Shown in pieces: positions 37,086-48,788 of a stretch of DNA of 64,000 bases. Source of the stretch: Streptomyces sp. V1I1. Its GTDB lineage: Bacteria > Actinomycetota > Actinomycetes > Streptomycetales > Streptomycetaceae. A program made the translations under genes and the position numbers. Location: NCBI RefSeq assembly GCF_030817355.1, contig NZ_JAUSZH010000001.1:6582501-6646500 (forward strand). The letters run 5' to 3'. Each line of letters starts with the position of its first letter. Within the stretch, counting starts at the first letter, position 1. The notes under the pieces are model-generated. The model was given only the letters and a program-made list of their open reading frames with translations, was not told the origin of the DNA and made no database searches.

Positions 37086-38167
37086 GAACCGCCGTCGTCA
37101 TCGGAACCGGCCTGATCGGCACGTCCGCGGCCCTCGCCCTGGCGGGGCGCGGAGTCGCCGTGCACCTGGTGGACCACGACCCGGCGCGGGCCCGTACCGC
37201 CGCCGCGCTCGGCGCGGGGACGGACGACCCGCCCGAGGGCCGGGTCGACCTCGCGATCATCGCCGTACCACCGGCGCATGTCGCCACCGCGCTGGCCGAC
37301 GCGATGCGCGCCGGGACCGCGCGCGGCTACCTCGACGTGGCGAGCGTCAAGGGCGGGCCGCGGCGCGAGCTGGAGGCTCTGGGCCTGGACCTGAGCGCGT
37401 ACATCGGCACGCATCCGATGGCGGGCAAGGAGCTCTCGGGTCCGCTGGCGGCGACCGCGGACCTCTTCGAGGGCCGCCCGTGGGTGCTGACGCCCACGCG
37501 CGACACGGACACCGAGGTGCTCAACCTCGCCCTCGAGCTGGTCGCGCTCTGCCGGGCCGTCCCGGTGGTCATGGACGCCGACGCCCACGACCGGGCGGTG
37601 GCCCTCGTCTCCCACACCCCGCAGCTGATCTCCTCGATGGTCGCGGCCCGGCTGGAGGACGCGGACGACACGGCGGTACGGCTCTGCGGCCAGGGCATTC
37701 GTGACGTCACCCGGATCGCGGCGTCGGACCCCCGGATGTGGGTCGAGATCCTCTCCGCGAACCCGGGCCCGGTGGCCGACGTGCTGGCCGGGGTCGCGGC
37801 GGACCTGGACGAGACGGTCCAGGCGCTACGGTCCCTTCAGTCCTCCGACGAGTCCAAGCGCCAGGACGGCGCGGAGGGTATCGAGGACGTCCTGCGCCGG
37901 GGCAACGCGGGCCGCGTCCGCGTCCCGGGCAAGCACGGCGCGGCCCCGACGTCGTACGAGATGGTGGCGGTCCTGATCAGCGACAAGCCCGGCGAGCTGG
38001 CGCGGATCTTCGCGGATGCGGGCCGGGCGGGTGTGAACGTCGAGGATGTCCGCATCGAGCATGCGACGGGCCAGCAGGCGGGCCTGGTCCAGCTGATGGT
38101 GGAGCCGGCGGCGGCGACGGTGCTGACGGCGTCGTTGCGGGAGCGGGGCTGGTCGATCCGCCAGTGA
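37082..38167 (+). CDS. tyrA: prephenate dehydrogenase
   Basis: A 361-residue enzyme converting prephenate to 4-hydroxyphenylpyruvate in tyrosine synthesis. The NAD motif is VIGTGLIGTSAALAL. The active-site block is IGTHPMAGKELSGPLAATADLFEGRPWVL, followed by VVMDADAHDRAVALVSHTPQLISS. The C-terminal ACT domain (about 290-361, VLISDKPGELARIFADAGRAGVNVEDVRIEH) suggests feedback control by an amino acid. GTG start coupled to aroH. Confidence 0.95.
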   Translation: MRTAVVIGTGLIGTSAALALAGRGVAVHLVDHDPARARTAAALGAGTDDPPEGRVDLAIIAVPPAHVATALADAMRAGTARGYLDVASVKGGPRRELEALGLDLSAYIGTHPMAGKELSGPLAATADLFEGRPWVLTPTRDTDTEVLNLALELVALCRAVPVVMDADAHDRAVALVSHTPQLISSMVAARLEDADDTAVRLCGQGIRDVTRIAASDPRMWVEILSANPGPVADVLAGVAADLDETVQALRSLQSSDESKRQDGAEGIEDVLRRGNAGRVRVPGKHGAAPTSYEMVAVLISDKPGELARIFADAGRAGVNVEDVRIEHATGQQAGLVQLMVEPAAATVLTASLRERGWSIRQ

Positions 38168-38186
38168 CCACGGTCCGGGCGGGAAA

Positions 38187-38316
38187 TCAGGCCCCTCCGG
38201 CGATTGAGGAGCGGGGGTCCGGGGTGGGAGTTCCCCGGAGCCGGACGGCGCCCTGACTCCAACCGCCGGCGGGCTGAAATTCAGCCCCTCCGGCGATTGA
38301 GGACTGGGGTCCGGGG
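38187..38316 (+). repeat. two copies of a genus-wide streptomycete intergenic repeat
   Basis: GCCCCTCCGGCGATTGAGGA occurs identically at 38191-38210 and 38284-38303, each followed by a GGGGTCCGGGG run. I recall this unit as scattered through streptomycete intergenic regions. Here it occupies most of the tyrA-cmk gap (38168-38437). Confidence 0.82.
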
Positions 38317-38437
38317 CGAAGCCCCAGTGGCGCCGCCATCCGTGTGTAAAGGCGGGCCCAAGTACTCGGTAACCTTGTTCAGGGCCCACCGGCAATTCCG
38401 CCTGCCCTCTCCGCGTACCAGGAAGGTGTCCGACACC

Positions 38438-39136
38438 GTGGAATCCGTGATCGTCGCCATCGACGGCCCCTCCGGCACGGGCAAGTCGAGCACCTCCAAG
38501 GCGGTCGCCGCAGCGCTGGGGCTGAGCTATCTCGACACCGGCGCCCAGTACCGCGCGATCACCTGGTGGATGATCAGTAACGGCGTCGACCTCCAGGACC
38601 CGGCCGCGATCGCCACCGCCGCCGGCAAGCCCGCCATAGTCTCCGGCACCGATCCCGCCAACCCCACCATCACCGTGGACGGCGTGGACGCCGCCGGGCC
38701 GATCCGTACGCCCGATGTCACCTCCAAGGTGAGCGCGGTCAGCGCCGTCCCCGAGGTGCGGGCCCGGATCACCGAGCTGCAGCGCTCCATCGCCTCGGCC
38801 GCCGAGACCGGCATCGTCGTCGAGGGGCGCGACATCGGCACCACCGTCCTGCCGGACGCGGACCTGAAGATCTTCCTGACCGCGTCGCCCGAGGCCCGCG
38901 CCGACCGCCGCAGCGGGGAGCTGAAGGGCACCGACGTCGCGGCCACCAAGGAAGCCCTGATCAAGCGGGACGCGGCCGACTCCAGCCGTAAGACGTCCCC
39001 GCTCGCCAAGGCCGACGACGCGGTCGAGGTGGACACCACCGACCTGACCCTGCAGCAGGTCATCGAGTGCGTCGTCACCCTCGTCGAGGAGCGGCGGAGC
39101 GCGACCGACAACACAGAGAAGCGAGCCGCCCGGTGA
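38438..39136 (+). CDS. cmk: cytidylate kinase
   Basis: A 232-residue kinase phosphorylating CMP/dCMP. The P-loop is IDGPSGTGKSST, the nucleotide-site motif LDTGAQYRAITWWM, and IVVEGRDIGTTVLPDADLKIFLTASPEARADRR is complete. GTG 38438 has AGGAAGG about 11 nt upstream; GTG 38426 is an alternative. It overlaps the next gene by 4 bp, in the conserved cmk-plsC-der order. Confidence 0.95.
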   Translation: MESVIVAIDGPSGTGKSSTSKAVAAALGLSYLDTGAQYRAITWWMISNGVDLQDPAAIATAAGKPAIVSGTDPANPTITVDGVDAAGPIRTPDVTSKVSAVSAVPEVRARITELQRSIASAAETGIVVEGRDIGTTVLPDADLKIFLTASPEARADRRSGELKGTDVAATKEALIKRDAADSSRKTSPLAKADDAVEVDTTDLTLQQVIECVVTLVEERRSATDNTEKRAAR

Positions 39137-39777
39137 CCGTACCCTCGAAGAAGGGCGCGGCGGTCGGTCGGGGCATCGGCATCGGGCTCATGTACGGACT
39201 GTTCAAGCCGCGGGTGCTCGGCGCCTGGCGGGTTCCGGCGACCGGGCCCGTGATCCTCGCCGTGAACCACTCGCACAACATCGACGGGCCGATGCTGATG
39301 GGCACCGCGCCCCGTCCCGTGCACTTCCTGATCAAGAAAGAGGCGTTCGTCGGCCCCCTCGACCCGTTCCTGCTGGGAATCGGTCAGCTGAAGGTGGACC
39401 GTACGAGCACCGACCGCACCGCCATCACCAACGCCCTCGGTGTGCTGGAGAACGGCGGCGTCCTCGGGATCTTCCCCGAGGGCACCCGGGGCGAGGGAGA
39501 CTTCGCCTCGCTGCGCGCCGGGCTCGCGTACTTCGCCGTACGGTCCGGCGCCCCGATCGTCCCGGTGGCGGTGCTGGGAAGCACGGAGCGCCGCGGACGG
39601 TTGATACGGGCACTGCCTCCGCTGCGCAGCCGGGTCGACATCGTCTTCGGTGACGCCTTCGAGGCGGGCGACGGCAGCGGCCGCCGCACGCGCAAGGCGC
39701 TGGACGACGCCACTGTGCGTATCCAGGATCGGCTGACCGCCCACCTGGAAAACGCCAAGCGCCTCACCGGGCGCTAG
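39133..39777 (+). CDS. 1-acyl-sn-glycerol-3-phosphate acyltransferase family protein
   Basis: A 214-residue PlsC-like acyltransferase. The catalytic NHX4D motif reads NHSHNIDG, followed by FLIKKEAF and the substrate motif FPEGTRGEGDF. The short N-terminal segment (GIGIGLMYGLFKPRV) probably dips into the membrane. The GTG start overlaps the cmk stop. Confidence 0.92.
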   Translation: MTVPSKKGAAVGRGIGIGLMYGLFKPRVLGAWRVPATGPVILAVNHSHNIDGPMLMGTAPRPVHFLIKKEAFVGPLDPFLLGIGQLKVDRTSTDRTAITNALGVLENGGVLGIFPEGTRGEGDFASLRAGLAYFAVRSGAPIVPVAVLGSTERRGRLIRALPPLRSRVDIVFGDAFEAGDGSGRRTRKALDDATVRIQDRLTAHLENAKRLTGR

Positions 39778-39847
39778 GCGAGACTTGAGTAGTGGATCGC
39801 GCGACAAGCGGTCCATCGATGATGCAACTTAACGAGGTAAGCACTTC

Positions 39848-41314
39848 ATGAACGACCAGATCCACTCCGGCGACGAGCACGAGCACGGAGCGCTTGGCGA
39901 CGCCGAGTACGCGGAGTTCATGGAGCTCGCCGCGGATGAGGGCTTCGACGTCGAGGACGTCGAGCACGCGATCGGCGAGGCCGGTCACGGCCCGCTGCCC
40001 GTCCTCGCCGTCGTCGGCCGCCCCAATGTCGGCAAGTCGACCCTGGTGAACCGCATCATCGGCCGCCGTGAGGCCGTCGTGGAGGACAAGCCCGGCGTCA
40101 CCCGTGACCGCGTCACCTACGAGGCCGAGTGGGCCGGCCGCCGCTTCAAGGTCGTCGACACCGGCGGCTGGGAGCAGGACGTCCTCGGTATCGACGCCTC
40201 CGTCGCCGCCCAGGCCGAGTACGCCATCGAGGCCGCCGACGCGGTCGTCTTCGTGGTGGACTCCACGGTCGGCGCGACCGACACCGACGAGGCCGTCGTC
40301 AAGCTGCTGCGCCGGGCCGGCAAGCCCGTCGTGCTCTGCGCCAACAAGGTCGACGGACCCAGCGGCGAGGCGGACGCCACCGCCCTGTGGTCGCTCGGCC
40401 TCGGCCAGCCGCACCCCGTCTCCTCGCTGCACGGCCGCGGTACGGGCGACATGCTCGACGCCGTCCTGGAGGTGCTGCCCGACGCCCCGGCCCAGACCTT
40501 CGGCAACGTCGTCGGCGGCCCCCGCCGCATCGCCCTGATCGGCCGCCCGAACGTCGGCAAGTCCTCGCTGCTCAACAAGGTGGCGAACGAGGACCGGGTC
40601 GTCGTCAACGAGATCGCCGGCACCACCCGCGACCCGGTCGACGAGCTCATCGAACTCGGCGGTGTCACCTGGAAGTTCATCGACACGGCCGGCATCCGGC
40701 GCCGGGTCCACCTCCAGGAGGGCGCGGACTACTACGCCTCCCTGCGTACCGCCGCCGCCGTGGAGAAGGCGGAGGTCGCGGTCGTCCTGATCGACGCGAC
40801 GGAGTCCATCAGCGTCCAGGACCAGCGGATCATCACCATGGCCGTCGAGGCCGGGCGTGCGATGGTCGTCGCGTTCAACAAGTGGGACAACCTCGACGAG
40901 GAGCGCCGCTACTACCTGGAGCGCGAGATCGAGACCGAGCTCGGGCAGATCGCCTGGGCGCCGCGGGTCAATGTGTCCGCCCGTACCGGCCGCCACATGG
41001 AGAAGCTGGTCCCGGCGATCGAGACGGCCCTCGCGGGCTGGGAGACGCGTGTCCCGACCGGTCGGCTGAACGCCTTCCTCGGTGAGATCGTCGCCTCCCA
41101 CCCGCACCCGATCCGCGGCGGCAAGCAGCCCCGCATCCTCTTCGGCACCCAGGCCGGCACCAAGCCGCCGCGGTTCGTGCTCTTCGCCTCCGGCTTCCTG
41201 GAGCACGGCTACCGCCGCTTCGTCGAGCGCCGGCTGCGTGAGGAGTTCGGCTTCGAGGGCACCCCGATCCACATGTCGGTGCGGGTGCGCGAGAAGCGCG
41301 GCCGCAAGAAGTGA
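39848..41314 (+). CDS. der: ribosome-biogenesis GTPase Der (EngA)
   Basis: A 488-residue essential GTPase with two G domains acting in 50S assembly. The first G domain has [14 protein letters not shown] and DTGGW, the second [14 protein letters not shown] and DTAGI with NKWD, and a KH-like domain ends the protein ([22 protein letters not shown]). The first 50 residues form an acidic extension typical of actinobacteria. It closes the cmk-plsC-der run. Confidence 0.96.
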   Translation: MNDQIHSGDEHEHGALGDAEYAEFMELAADEGFDVEDVEHAIGEAGHGPLPVLAVVGRPNVGKSTLVNRIIGRREAVVEDKPGVTRDRVTYEAEWAGRRFKVVDTGGWEQDVLGIDASVAAQAEYAIEAADAVVFVVDSTVGATDTDEAVVKLLRRAGKPVVLCANKVDGPSGEADATALWSLGLGQPHPVSSLHGRGTGDMLDAVLEVLPDAPAQTFGNVVGGPRRIALIGRPNVGKSSLLNKVANEDRVVVNEIAGTTRDPVDELIELGGVTWKFIDTAGIRRRVHLQEGADYYASLRTAAAVEKAEVAVVLIDATESISVQDQRIITMAVEAGRAMVVAFNKWDNLDEERRYYLEREIETELGQIAWAPRVNVSARTGRHMEKLVPAIETALAGWETRVPTGRLNAFLGEIVASHPHPIRGGKQPRILFGTQAGTKPPRFVLFASGFLEHGYRRFVERRLREEFGFEGTPIHMSVRVREKRGRKK

Positions 41315-41329
41315 TGTGAACGCATGGCA

Positions 41330-41372
41330 ATGGCGCTGCCCCGGACCGCTGAACGGTCCGGGGCAGCGCCAT
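41330..41372. terminator. strong bidirectional terminator after der
   Basis: A perfect 18-bp stem (ATGGCGCTGCCCCGGACC, 41330-41347, with its complement at 41355-41372) and a 7-nt loop, between convergent genes. No T tract. Confidence 0.85.
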
Positions 41373-41386
41373 GTCGTCAAACGGGG

Positions 41387-41722
41387 TCACAGACCCCGGC
41401 GGGGACCCGGCGGCAGCGCCGCCGGGACATGGTTCCCGTTGTGCGGCCGGCTCAGCGGGTACGGCTGCCAGCCCGTCCCCGGGTGGCTCGTATGGCCCGA
41501 TGACCCGCCGCGGCTGCTGTGCAGCCCGGTGCCGAAGGCCCTGAAGTCGAGATCCTCCTCGCCGCTCCGGTCGCCCGGCAGCGCCCTGAACGCCCTGCGG
41601 TACTCGGAGTACAGCGTGTCGTAGATGGGCGTGGGCGAGTGGCCGGCCGTTGCGTCACGCGCGGGGCGCATGGCGGGGATCTGACTCTGGTACGGCTGGC
41701 GGGAGGGGTCGTATGAGTGCAC
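41387..41722 (-). CDS. small Pro/Arg/Tyr-rich hypothetical protein
   Basis: A probable 111-residue protein from GTG 41722 (MHSYDPSRQPYQSQIPAM). It contains SPTPIYDTLYSEYRRAFRALPGDRSGEEDL and a Gly/His/Pro-rich tail. I do not recognise a domain. Third codon positions are strongly G/C, unlike the competing frames, which favours real coding. The ribosome-binding site is weak. The longer open frame upstream to 42499 is a shadow of the next gene. Confidence 0.55.
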   Translation of the reverse strand: MHSYDPSRQPYQSQIPAMRPARDATAGHSPTPIYDTLYSEYRRAFRALPGDRSGEEDLDFRAFGTGLHSSRGGSSGHTSHPGTGWQPYPLSRPHNGNHVPAALPPGPRRGL

Positions 41723-41829
41723 GTACCTGCAACGACCCCCGCCGCCGGACGGATGCGGGCGCGAAGCCGCATTCTTCCGAGGGACGTACGAAACGTGCGC
41801 CCGGGGTACGTGTCCGCACCCTGGCGCCG

Positions 41830-42609
41830 TCACGTGCCCGCGAGCGGCATCGCCGCGGCCACCAGGCGCCCGCCCGCCGCGGCCTTCTCCAGCGCCTCGC
41901 GCAGCAGGTCCTCGCGCGGCTGCTGGCCGATCGAGCCGACCGGGGCGGCGAAGACGAGCACCGTGTGCGACTTGTTGGCGGCCGCGCGCCAGCCGTCGGT
42001 GACCTGGAGCGGCTGATGGGCCTGCCACCAGGCGACCGGGCTGCCGCCGCCGGTGCCGGGCTGGAGCACGGCGTGCAGCTGTCCCATGGCGACCAGGACG
42101 GACCAGCCGGGGAGCCGGCCGGGCCGCCGGTTCATGTCGGAGACCGGCTGGAAGCCCTGCTCGATGAGGAGCGGGAGGAAGTCGTCGCCGCCGAAGCCGG
42201 CGGTGCCGGGGCGGGCGATGGGCGCGGTCGGCTCGACGACCAGGGCGGGGTGCAGATCGCCGTCGATCAGTACGAGACCGCTGGTGATGCCGAGGACGGC
42301 CTGCTGCGGACCGCCGCCGGGGACCTGTGACTCGTCGCCGGTGATGGACCGAACGGCGCCCTGAAGCTGGTCCTCGGCGACCTGGACGACCTGCGAGGGG
42401 ATGCAGGTGGCGTGGGCGAAGGCGAGAACGGCGGTCTCCTCGCCGACGAACAGCACGGTACTGGTGCGTTCCTGCTCGGAGTCGCCCGGGGTACGGCACG
42501 AGGTGCAGTCGTAGCTGCCCGGGGCGTTCTCGCCGGCGAGCAGCCGGTCGGCTTCTTCGTCGCCGATCTCGGCGCGTACGTCCTCGCTGACGTCGAGCAT
42601 GCGCGGCAC
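41830..42609 (-). CDS. conserved streptomycete hypothetical protein
   Basis: A 259-residue protein starting MPRMLDVSEDVRAEIGDEEADRLLAG. A CTSC pair near residue 35 could bind a metal or form a disulfide. The middle (VLFVGEETAVLAFAHATCIPSQVVQVAEDQL) and the end (SHTVLVFAAPVGSIGQQPREDLLREALEKAAAGG) look globular. No signal peptide or membrane segment. I do not recognise a family. Confidence 0.75.
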   Translation of the reverse strand: MPRMLDVSEDVRAEIGDEEADRLLAGENAPGSYDCTSCRTPGDSEQERTSTVLFVGEETAVLAFAHATCIPSQVVQVAEDQLQGAVRSITGDESQVPGGGPQQAVLGITSGLVLIDGDLHPALVVEPTAPIARPGTAGFGGDDFLPLLIEQGFQPVSDMNRRPGRLPGWSVLVAMGQLHAVLQPGTGGGSPVAWWQAHQPLQVTDGWRAAANKSHTVLVFAAPVGSIGQQPREDLLREALEKAAAGGRLVAAAMPLAGT

Positions 42610-43776
<1,167 letters not shown>

Positions 43777-43786
43777 GATGCCCTTC

Positions 43787-43822
43787 GGCAGCCCCGCCCG
43801 GGTCCGACCGGGTGGGGCTGCC
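43787..43822 (+). terminator. terminator after first Rpf gene
   Basis: GGCAGCCCCGCCCGG and CCGGGTGGGGCTGCC pair over about 15 bp (one G-T) around GTCCGA. Confidence 0.72.
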
Positions 43823-43868
43823 TGCCGCCCGCGCGCGGCACCGGCTCTCGTGGAGCCGCGCTGCCTAG

Positions 43869-45095
<1,227 letters not shown>

Positions 45096-45099
<4 letters not shown>

Positions 45100-47711
45100 C
45101 GCACGATCCGCCCCGCCGCCATGACATGCACGGTGTGCGCGATGTGCGCGACGAGATCGAGATCGTGCTCGACCACGAGCACGGCCATCCCGTCAGCGGC
45201 GAGCGCGCTGAGGATCCGGGCGAGCCCCTCCGCCTCCACGGCGTCGAGTCCCGCGGCGGGCTCGTCGAGCAGCAGCGTGTGCGGCCCCCCGGCGAGCGCC
45301 CGTCCCAACTCGGTACGCCGCAACGCCCCGGTGGACAGCCCGGCGGCGGCCCGGTGCCGGACGGGCCCGTCGAGCCCGAGCAGCCGGAGCACGGGCCCGA
45401 CGGCCTCGGGGTCGCGTCGGCGTCCTTGCTCGGCGCCGATGCGTACGTTCTCCTCGACGGTCAACGATGGGAACACGGCGAGCTGCTGGAACGTCCTGGC
45501 AATTCCGAGCCGCGTGCGCGCGTGAGCGGCGCGCCGGGTGATGTCGACGCCGTCGAGCTCGACCCGCCCGGAATCGGGCCGGAGGGTCCCGCACAGACAG
45601 TGAAAGAGGGTGCTTTTCCCTGCCCCGTTGGCCCCGATGAGGGCGGTGACCTGCCCGGAGGGGAGGACGAGATCGACCCCGTCGAGGGCGGTGTAGTCGC
45701 CGTAGTCGAGCCGGACGCGTCGAGCGACGAGGGTGTGGGCGTGGGGAGTTGGCTGCCGCTGGGGGGCGGTCGGCAGGCTCCGGGAGGGGCGGTGCGCGGG
45801 CGTGCCCGGGGCGGGGGTGGGCCCGGTCGCGCCGGGGCCGTCTTCGCCAGGCCCGGGTGGACGCCTCCTGGCAGCCGGGGTCTTGGCCCGGCCGCTCAGC
45901 CCTGCCGCGGTGCCCCTTCCCGCCTCCGTCAGGCCCAGGCGGCGCAGGGTCCGGCTCGGGGCGTCCGGGAAGCGGCCGATCAGGATGGCCAGGATGCCGA
46001 TGACCGCCGCCGCGACGCCGCCGCGGGCTCCCGCGTCGAGGCCCACCAGCAGGGCCGCCGCGACAAGCGGGCCCACCAGGTTGTCCGCGCCCAGGACTAC
46101 CACCGCGGCGAACCAGAGCAGGCCGCGTACCGGGTCGTACGCCGAGGGGTCGAAGGCGCGCAGGCCCATGCCGAGCAGGCCGCCGCCCAGCGCCGCGAGG
46201 GCCGCGCCGGTGACGAAGGCCAGGAGTTTGAGCGCGGGGACCGGGACGCCGGCCGCCGACGCGCCCGGTTCGTGGTCGCGCATGGCCGCGAGCGCGCGAC
46301 CCGTACGGCCCCGGCGCAGCGCCCCCACCGCGAGCAGCGCACCCGCCAGGACGGCCAGTTCGACCACGTAGAAAGCCCGGTCGGACGACAGGCCGGCCGG
46401 GCGGGACAGCGACAGCCCCGCCGTCGCGTACGGCTGCGCGAAGACGAAGCGGCTCACGCCCACCCCCACCGCCAGCGTCGCCAGCGCCAGCGCAAGCCCG
46501 TGGCGGCCGATCGCCGGCCAGCCCGTGAGCAGGCCCAGCGGCGCGACCAGCAGCACCGCGACGACCAGCGCGAGGAGTTCGGGCATCGCCGGGAGCCCCG
46601 GGAAGCGCCCGGCCGCGAGCAGCGCCGTGAAGAGCGCGCCCAGGCCCGCGTACGCCGCCTGGCCCAGCGAGATCTGGCCGCCCCGGCCCGTCACCACCAC
46701 CAGCGACAGCAGGATCACCGCCAGCGCCGGCACCTGGATCGAGGTGTGCAGGTCCGAGCCCGCGAAGCCGAGGGGGAGCAGGAACAGGATCGCGGCCACC
46801 AGCCACACCACGCCCGGCACCCGTACCGCGGGCGCGGCGGGGCGCGCGAGGGTGTCCCGCGCCCCCACCCCCGGCAGCACCAGCGCCGCGATCAGCAGCG
46901 CCACCACGAAGAGGTTGGCGCCCACCGCCTGGAGCAACGGCTCGCCCCACCCCGAGGGGTGCAGCCGCGTCAACTGCGCCTGGGCCACGCCGATCGCCAG
47001 CGCCGCGGCCACCGCCACCGGCAGGCTCCGCATCCGGGCGATCACCGCGACCGCGATCACCTCGACGACAAGCAGCGGCAGCCCGTACGGATCGAGACGT
47101 ACGTACGGAACGAGCAGCACACCCGTAACACCGGCCGTGAACGAGCCGAACGCCCAGCCCACCGCCGACACCCTGTCCGCGTCGATCCCGCCCAGCGCCG
47201 CGAGCGCACGGTTGTCGACGACGGCGCGCAGCTCGCGGCCGAAGCGGGTCCACCGGGTGACCGCCGTGACCAGCCCGGCCAGCAGCAGTACGGCCGACAA
47301 CTGCACCCACGGGTCGTCCGGCAGCAGCACCGGCGCGTCCGCCCGCGCCCCGCCGCCCCACACCAGCGCCGCGCCCCCGACGAGCAGGACGAACACTCCG
47401 ATCGACGCGACCAGCGCGCGCCCGGGGTCCATGTCCAGCACGGCGATCGGCCGGAAGACCAGACGGTCCAGGACGAGCCCGATCCCGGGGGCGACGACCA
47501 GCAGCGTCACCGCCGCGGCGAGCGGCAGCGGCCAGCCCCACTCCACCGCGAACTGCCGCAGCACATACGCGCAGACCATCGCGATCGCACCGTGTGCCAG
47601 ATTCAGCACGCCCGTCGCCCGGTAGGTGACGATCAGCCCGATCCCGGTGAGCGCGGCCGCGCTGCCGACCGCGAGCCCCGCGAGGGTGAGGTCGTACGTC
47701 AGCGAACTCAC
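45096..47711 (-). CDS. LivH-LivM-LivG fusion: two permeases plus ATPase in one chain
   Basis: An 871-residue fused importer core. Residues 1 to about 290 are LivH-like (IGLIVTYRATGVLNLAHGAIAM, then GRELRAVVDNRALAALGGID). Residues about 300-600 are LivM-like (GRGGQISLGQAAYAGLGAL, then GRALAAMRDHEPGASAAG). A Pro-rich linker (600-655) joins a LivG-like ATPase (Walker A GANGAGKST, signature LSTGALRRTELGRAL, Walker B LLLDEPAAGLD). These are normally three separate proteins. Predicted substrates are branched-chain amino acids or related compounds. The binding protein is encoded divergently. Confidence 0.9.
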
Positions 47712-47714
47712 CCG

Positions 47715-48173
47715 TCAGACCCGGGGCTCGCAGACGGGGCACGGGCCGAGCTCCCGGTCGCCGACCGGCTCGGCCTCCGGTTTGCCCGCCACCAACGGGC
47801 AGTCGGGGCGGTGCGCCAGCGTTCCGCCGGGCACACACAGCGGCGGTTCGTCCGAGGACGGCGCATCCCAGGCCGGTACGTCCCTGAAGGGCGAGGACTC
47901 TTCCGGCCCGGCCTCGGCCTCTCCCCGTACCCCCGCGGCCCGCCAAGCCGCCGCCACCAGCACCGCCCCCGCCACGAGCAACGCCGCACCCGGCATCGTG
48001 CAGGAGGCCAGATAAGGGATCTGCCGCTCGGCGAAGCGCTCGCCGGACACCCCGTACCAGCCGATCACGCACAGCACCGCGCCACCGGTCGCGGCTGCGA
48101 GCCCGCCCCACCACAGCAGTCGGCAAGTCGGCATCCGGGGGCCCTCCCGCCGCTCTGGCACCGGTCTGGTCAT
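47715..48173 (-). CDS. small two-helix membrane protein beside the Liv-type system
   Basis: A 152-residue protein with two hydrophobic helices (LLWWGGLAAATGGAVLCVIGWYG and MPGAALLVAGAVLVAAAWRAAG). A soluble tail has paired cysteines (LCVPGGTLAHRPDCP and CPVC at the end) that may bind a metal. It ends 3 bp before the fusion gene, so it is the first gene of that operon. Function unknown. Confidence 0.75.
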   Translation of the reverse strand: MTRPVPERREGPRMPTCRLLWWGGLAAATGGAVLCVIGWYGVSGERFAERQIPYLASCTMPGAALLVAGAVLVAAAWRAAGVRGEAEAGPEESSPFRDVPAWDAPSSDEPPLCVPGGTLAHRPDCPLVAGKPEAEPVGDRELGPCPVCEPRV

Positions 48174-48254
48174 GGCACTGGTGATGTACGCCGATTCCTT
48201 GCACTATGCCCTGAACGGACAGACGCTGGAAGCCGACAACCGGTGGTGAGCCAG

Positions 48255-48788
48255 ATGGTCCATGTCAGGCCCAAGACAACCGCGGCATGGGCGGCCGCCG
48301 CGATCCTGGCCTTCGTACCAGCCACCGCAGGATGCTCGGACGACAGCGGCGGCGGCTCGAAGTCCTCACCCACCCCGTCGGTGACGGCCCCTGCGACGCC
48401 GTCGCCCAGCGCCCCGGCCGCGGACGGCCCCGCCGACCCCGCCGCCGCGAAGGCCGAGATCGAGAAGAACTGGACGACGTTCTTCGACCCCAAGGCGGCC
48501 ACGGACGCCAAGGTCAAGGCGCTGGAGAACGGCGAAGCGCTGCGGCCGCTGCTCGCCGCGTTCAGCGGCGACAAGAACGCCGCGCAGTCCTCGGCCAGGG
48601 TCACAGACGTGCAGTTCACCTCCGCCACCGAAGCCACCGTCACCTATGACCTGCTGGTCGGTGGCGCCCCAGCCCTGCCCGGCACCAAGGGCACCTCGGT
48701 CTACCAGGACCAGACCTGGAAGGTCTCTGTGAAGACGCTCTGCGCCCTGGTCGAGCTCAGCGGCAATGCGGCCGCGCCGGGCTGCTGA
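48255..48788 (+). CDS. secreted low-molecular-weight lipoprotein
   Basis: A 177-residue lipoprotein. The signal ends at a lipobox with Cys27 (FVPATAGC), followed by a Ser/Thr/Pro-rich tether and an alpha-beta domain (AEIEKNWTTFFDPKAATDAKVKALENG, then YDLLVGGAPALPGTKGTSVYQDQTWKVSVKTLCALVEL). The domain resembles NTF2/low-molecular-weight antigen MTB12-like folds. In-frame GTG 48243 and GTG 48246 are possible alternative starts. It overlaps the next lipoprotein gene by 23 bp. Confidence 0.82.
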   Translation: MVHVRPKTTAAWAAAAILAFVPATAGCSDDSGGGSKSSPTPSVTAPATPSPSAPAADGPADPAAAKAEIEKNWTTFFDPKAATDAKVKALENGEALRPLLAAFSGDKNAAQSSARVTDVQFTSATEATVTYDLLVGGAPALPGTKGTSVYQDQTWKVSVKTLCALVELSGNAAAPGC

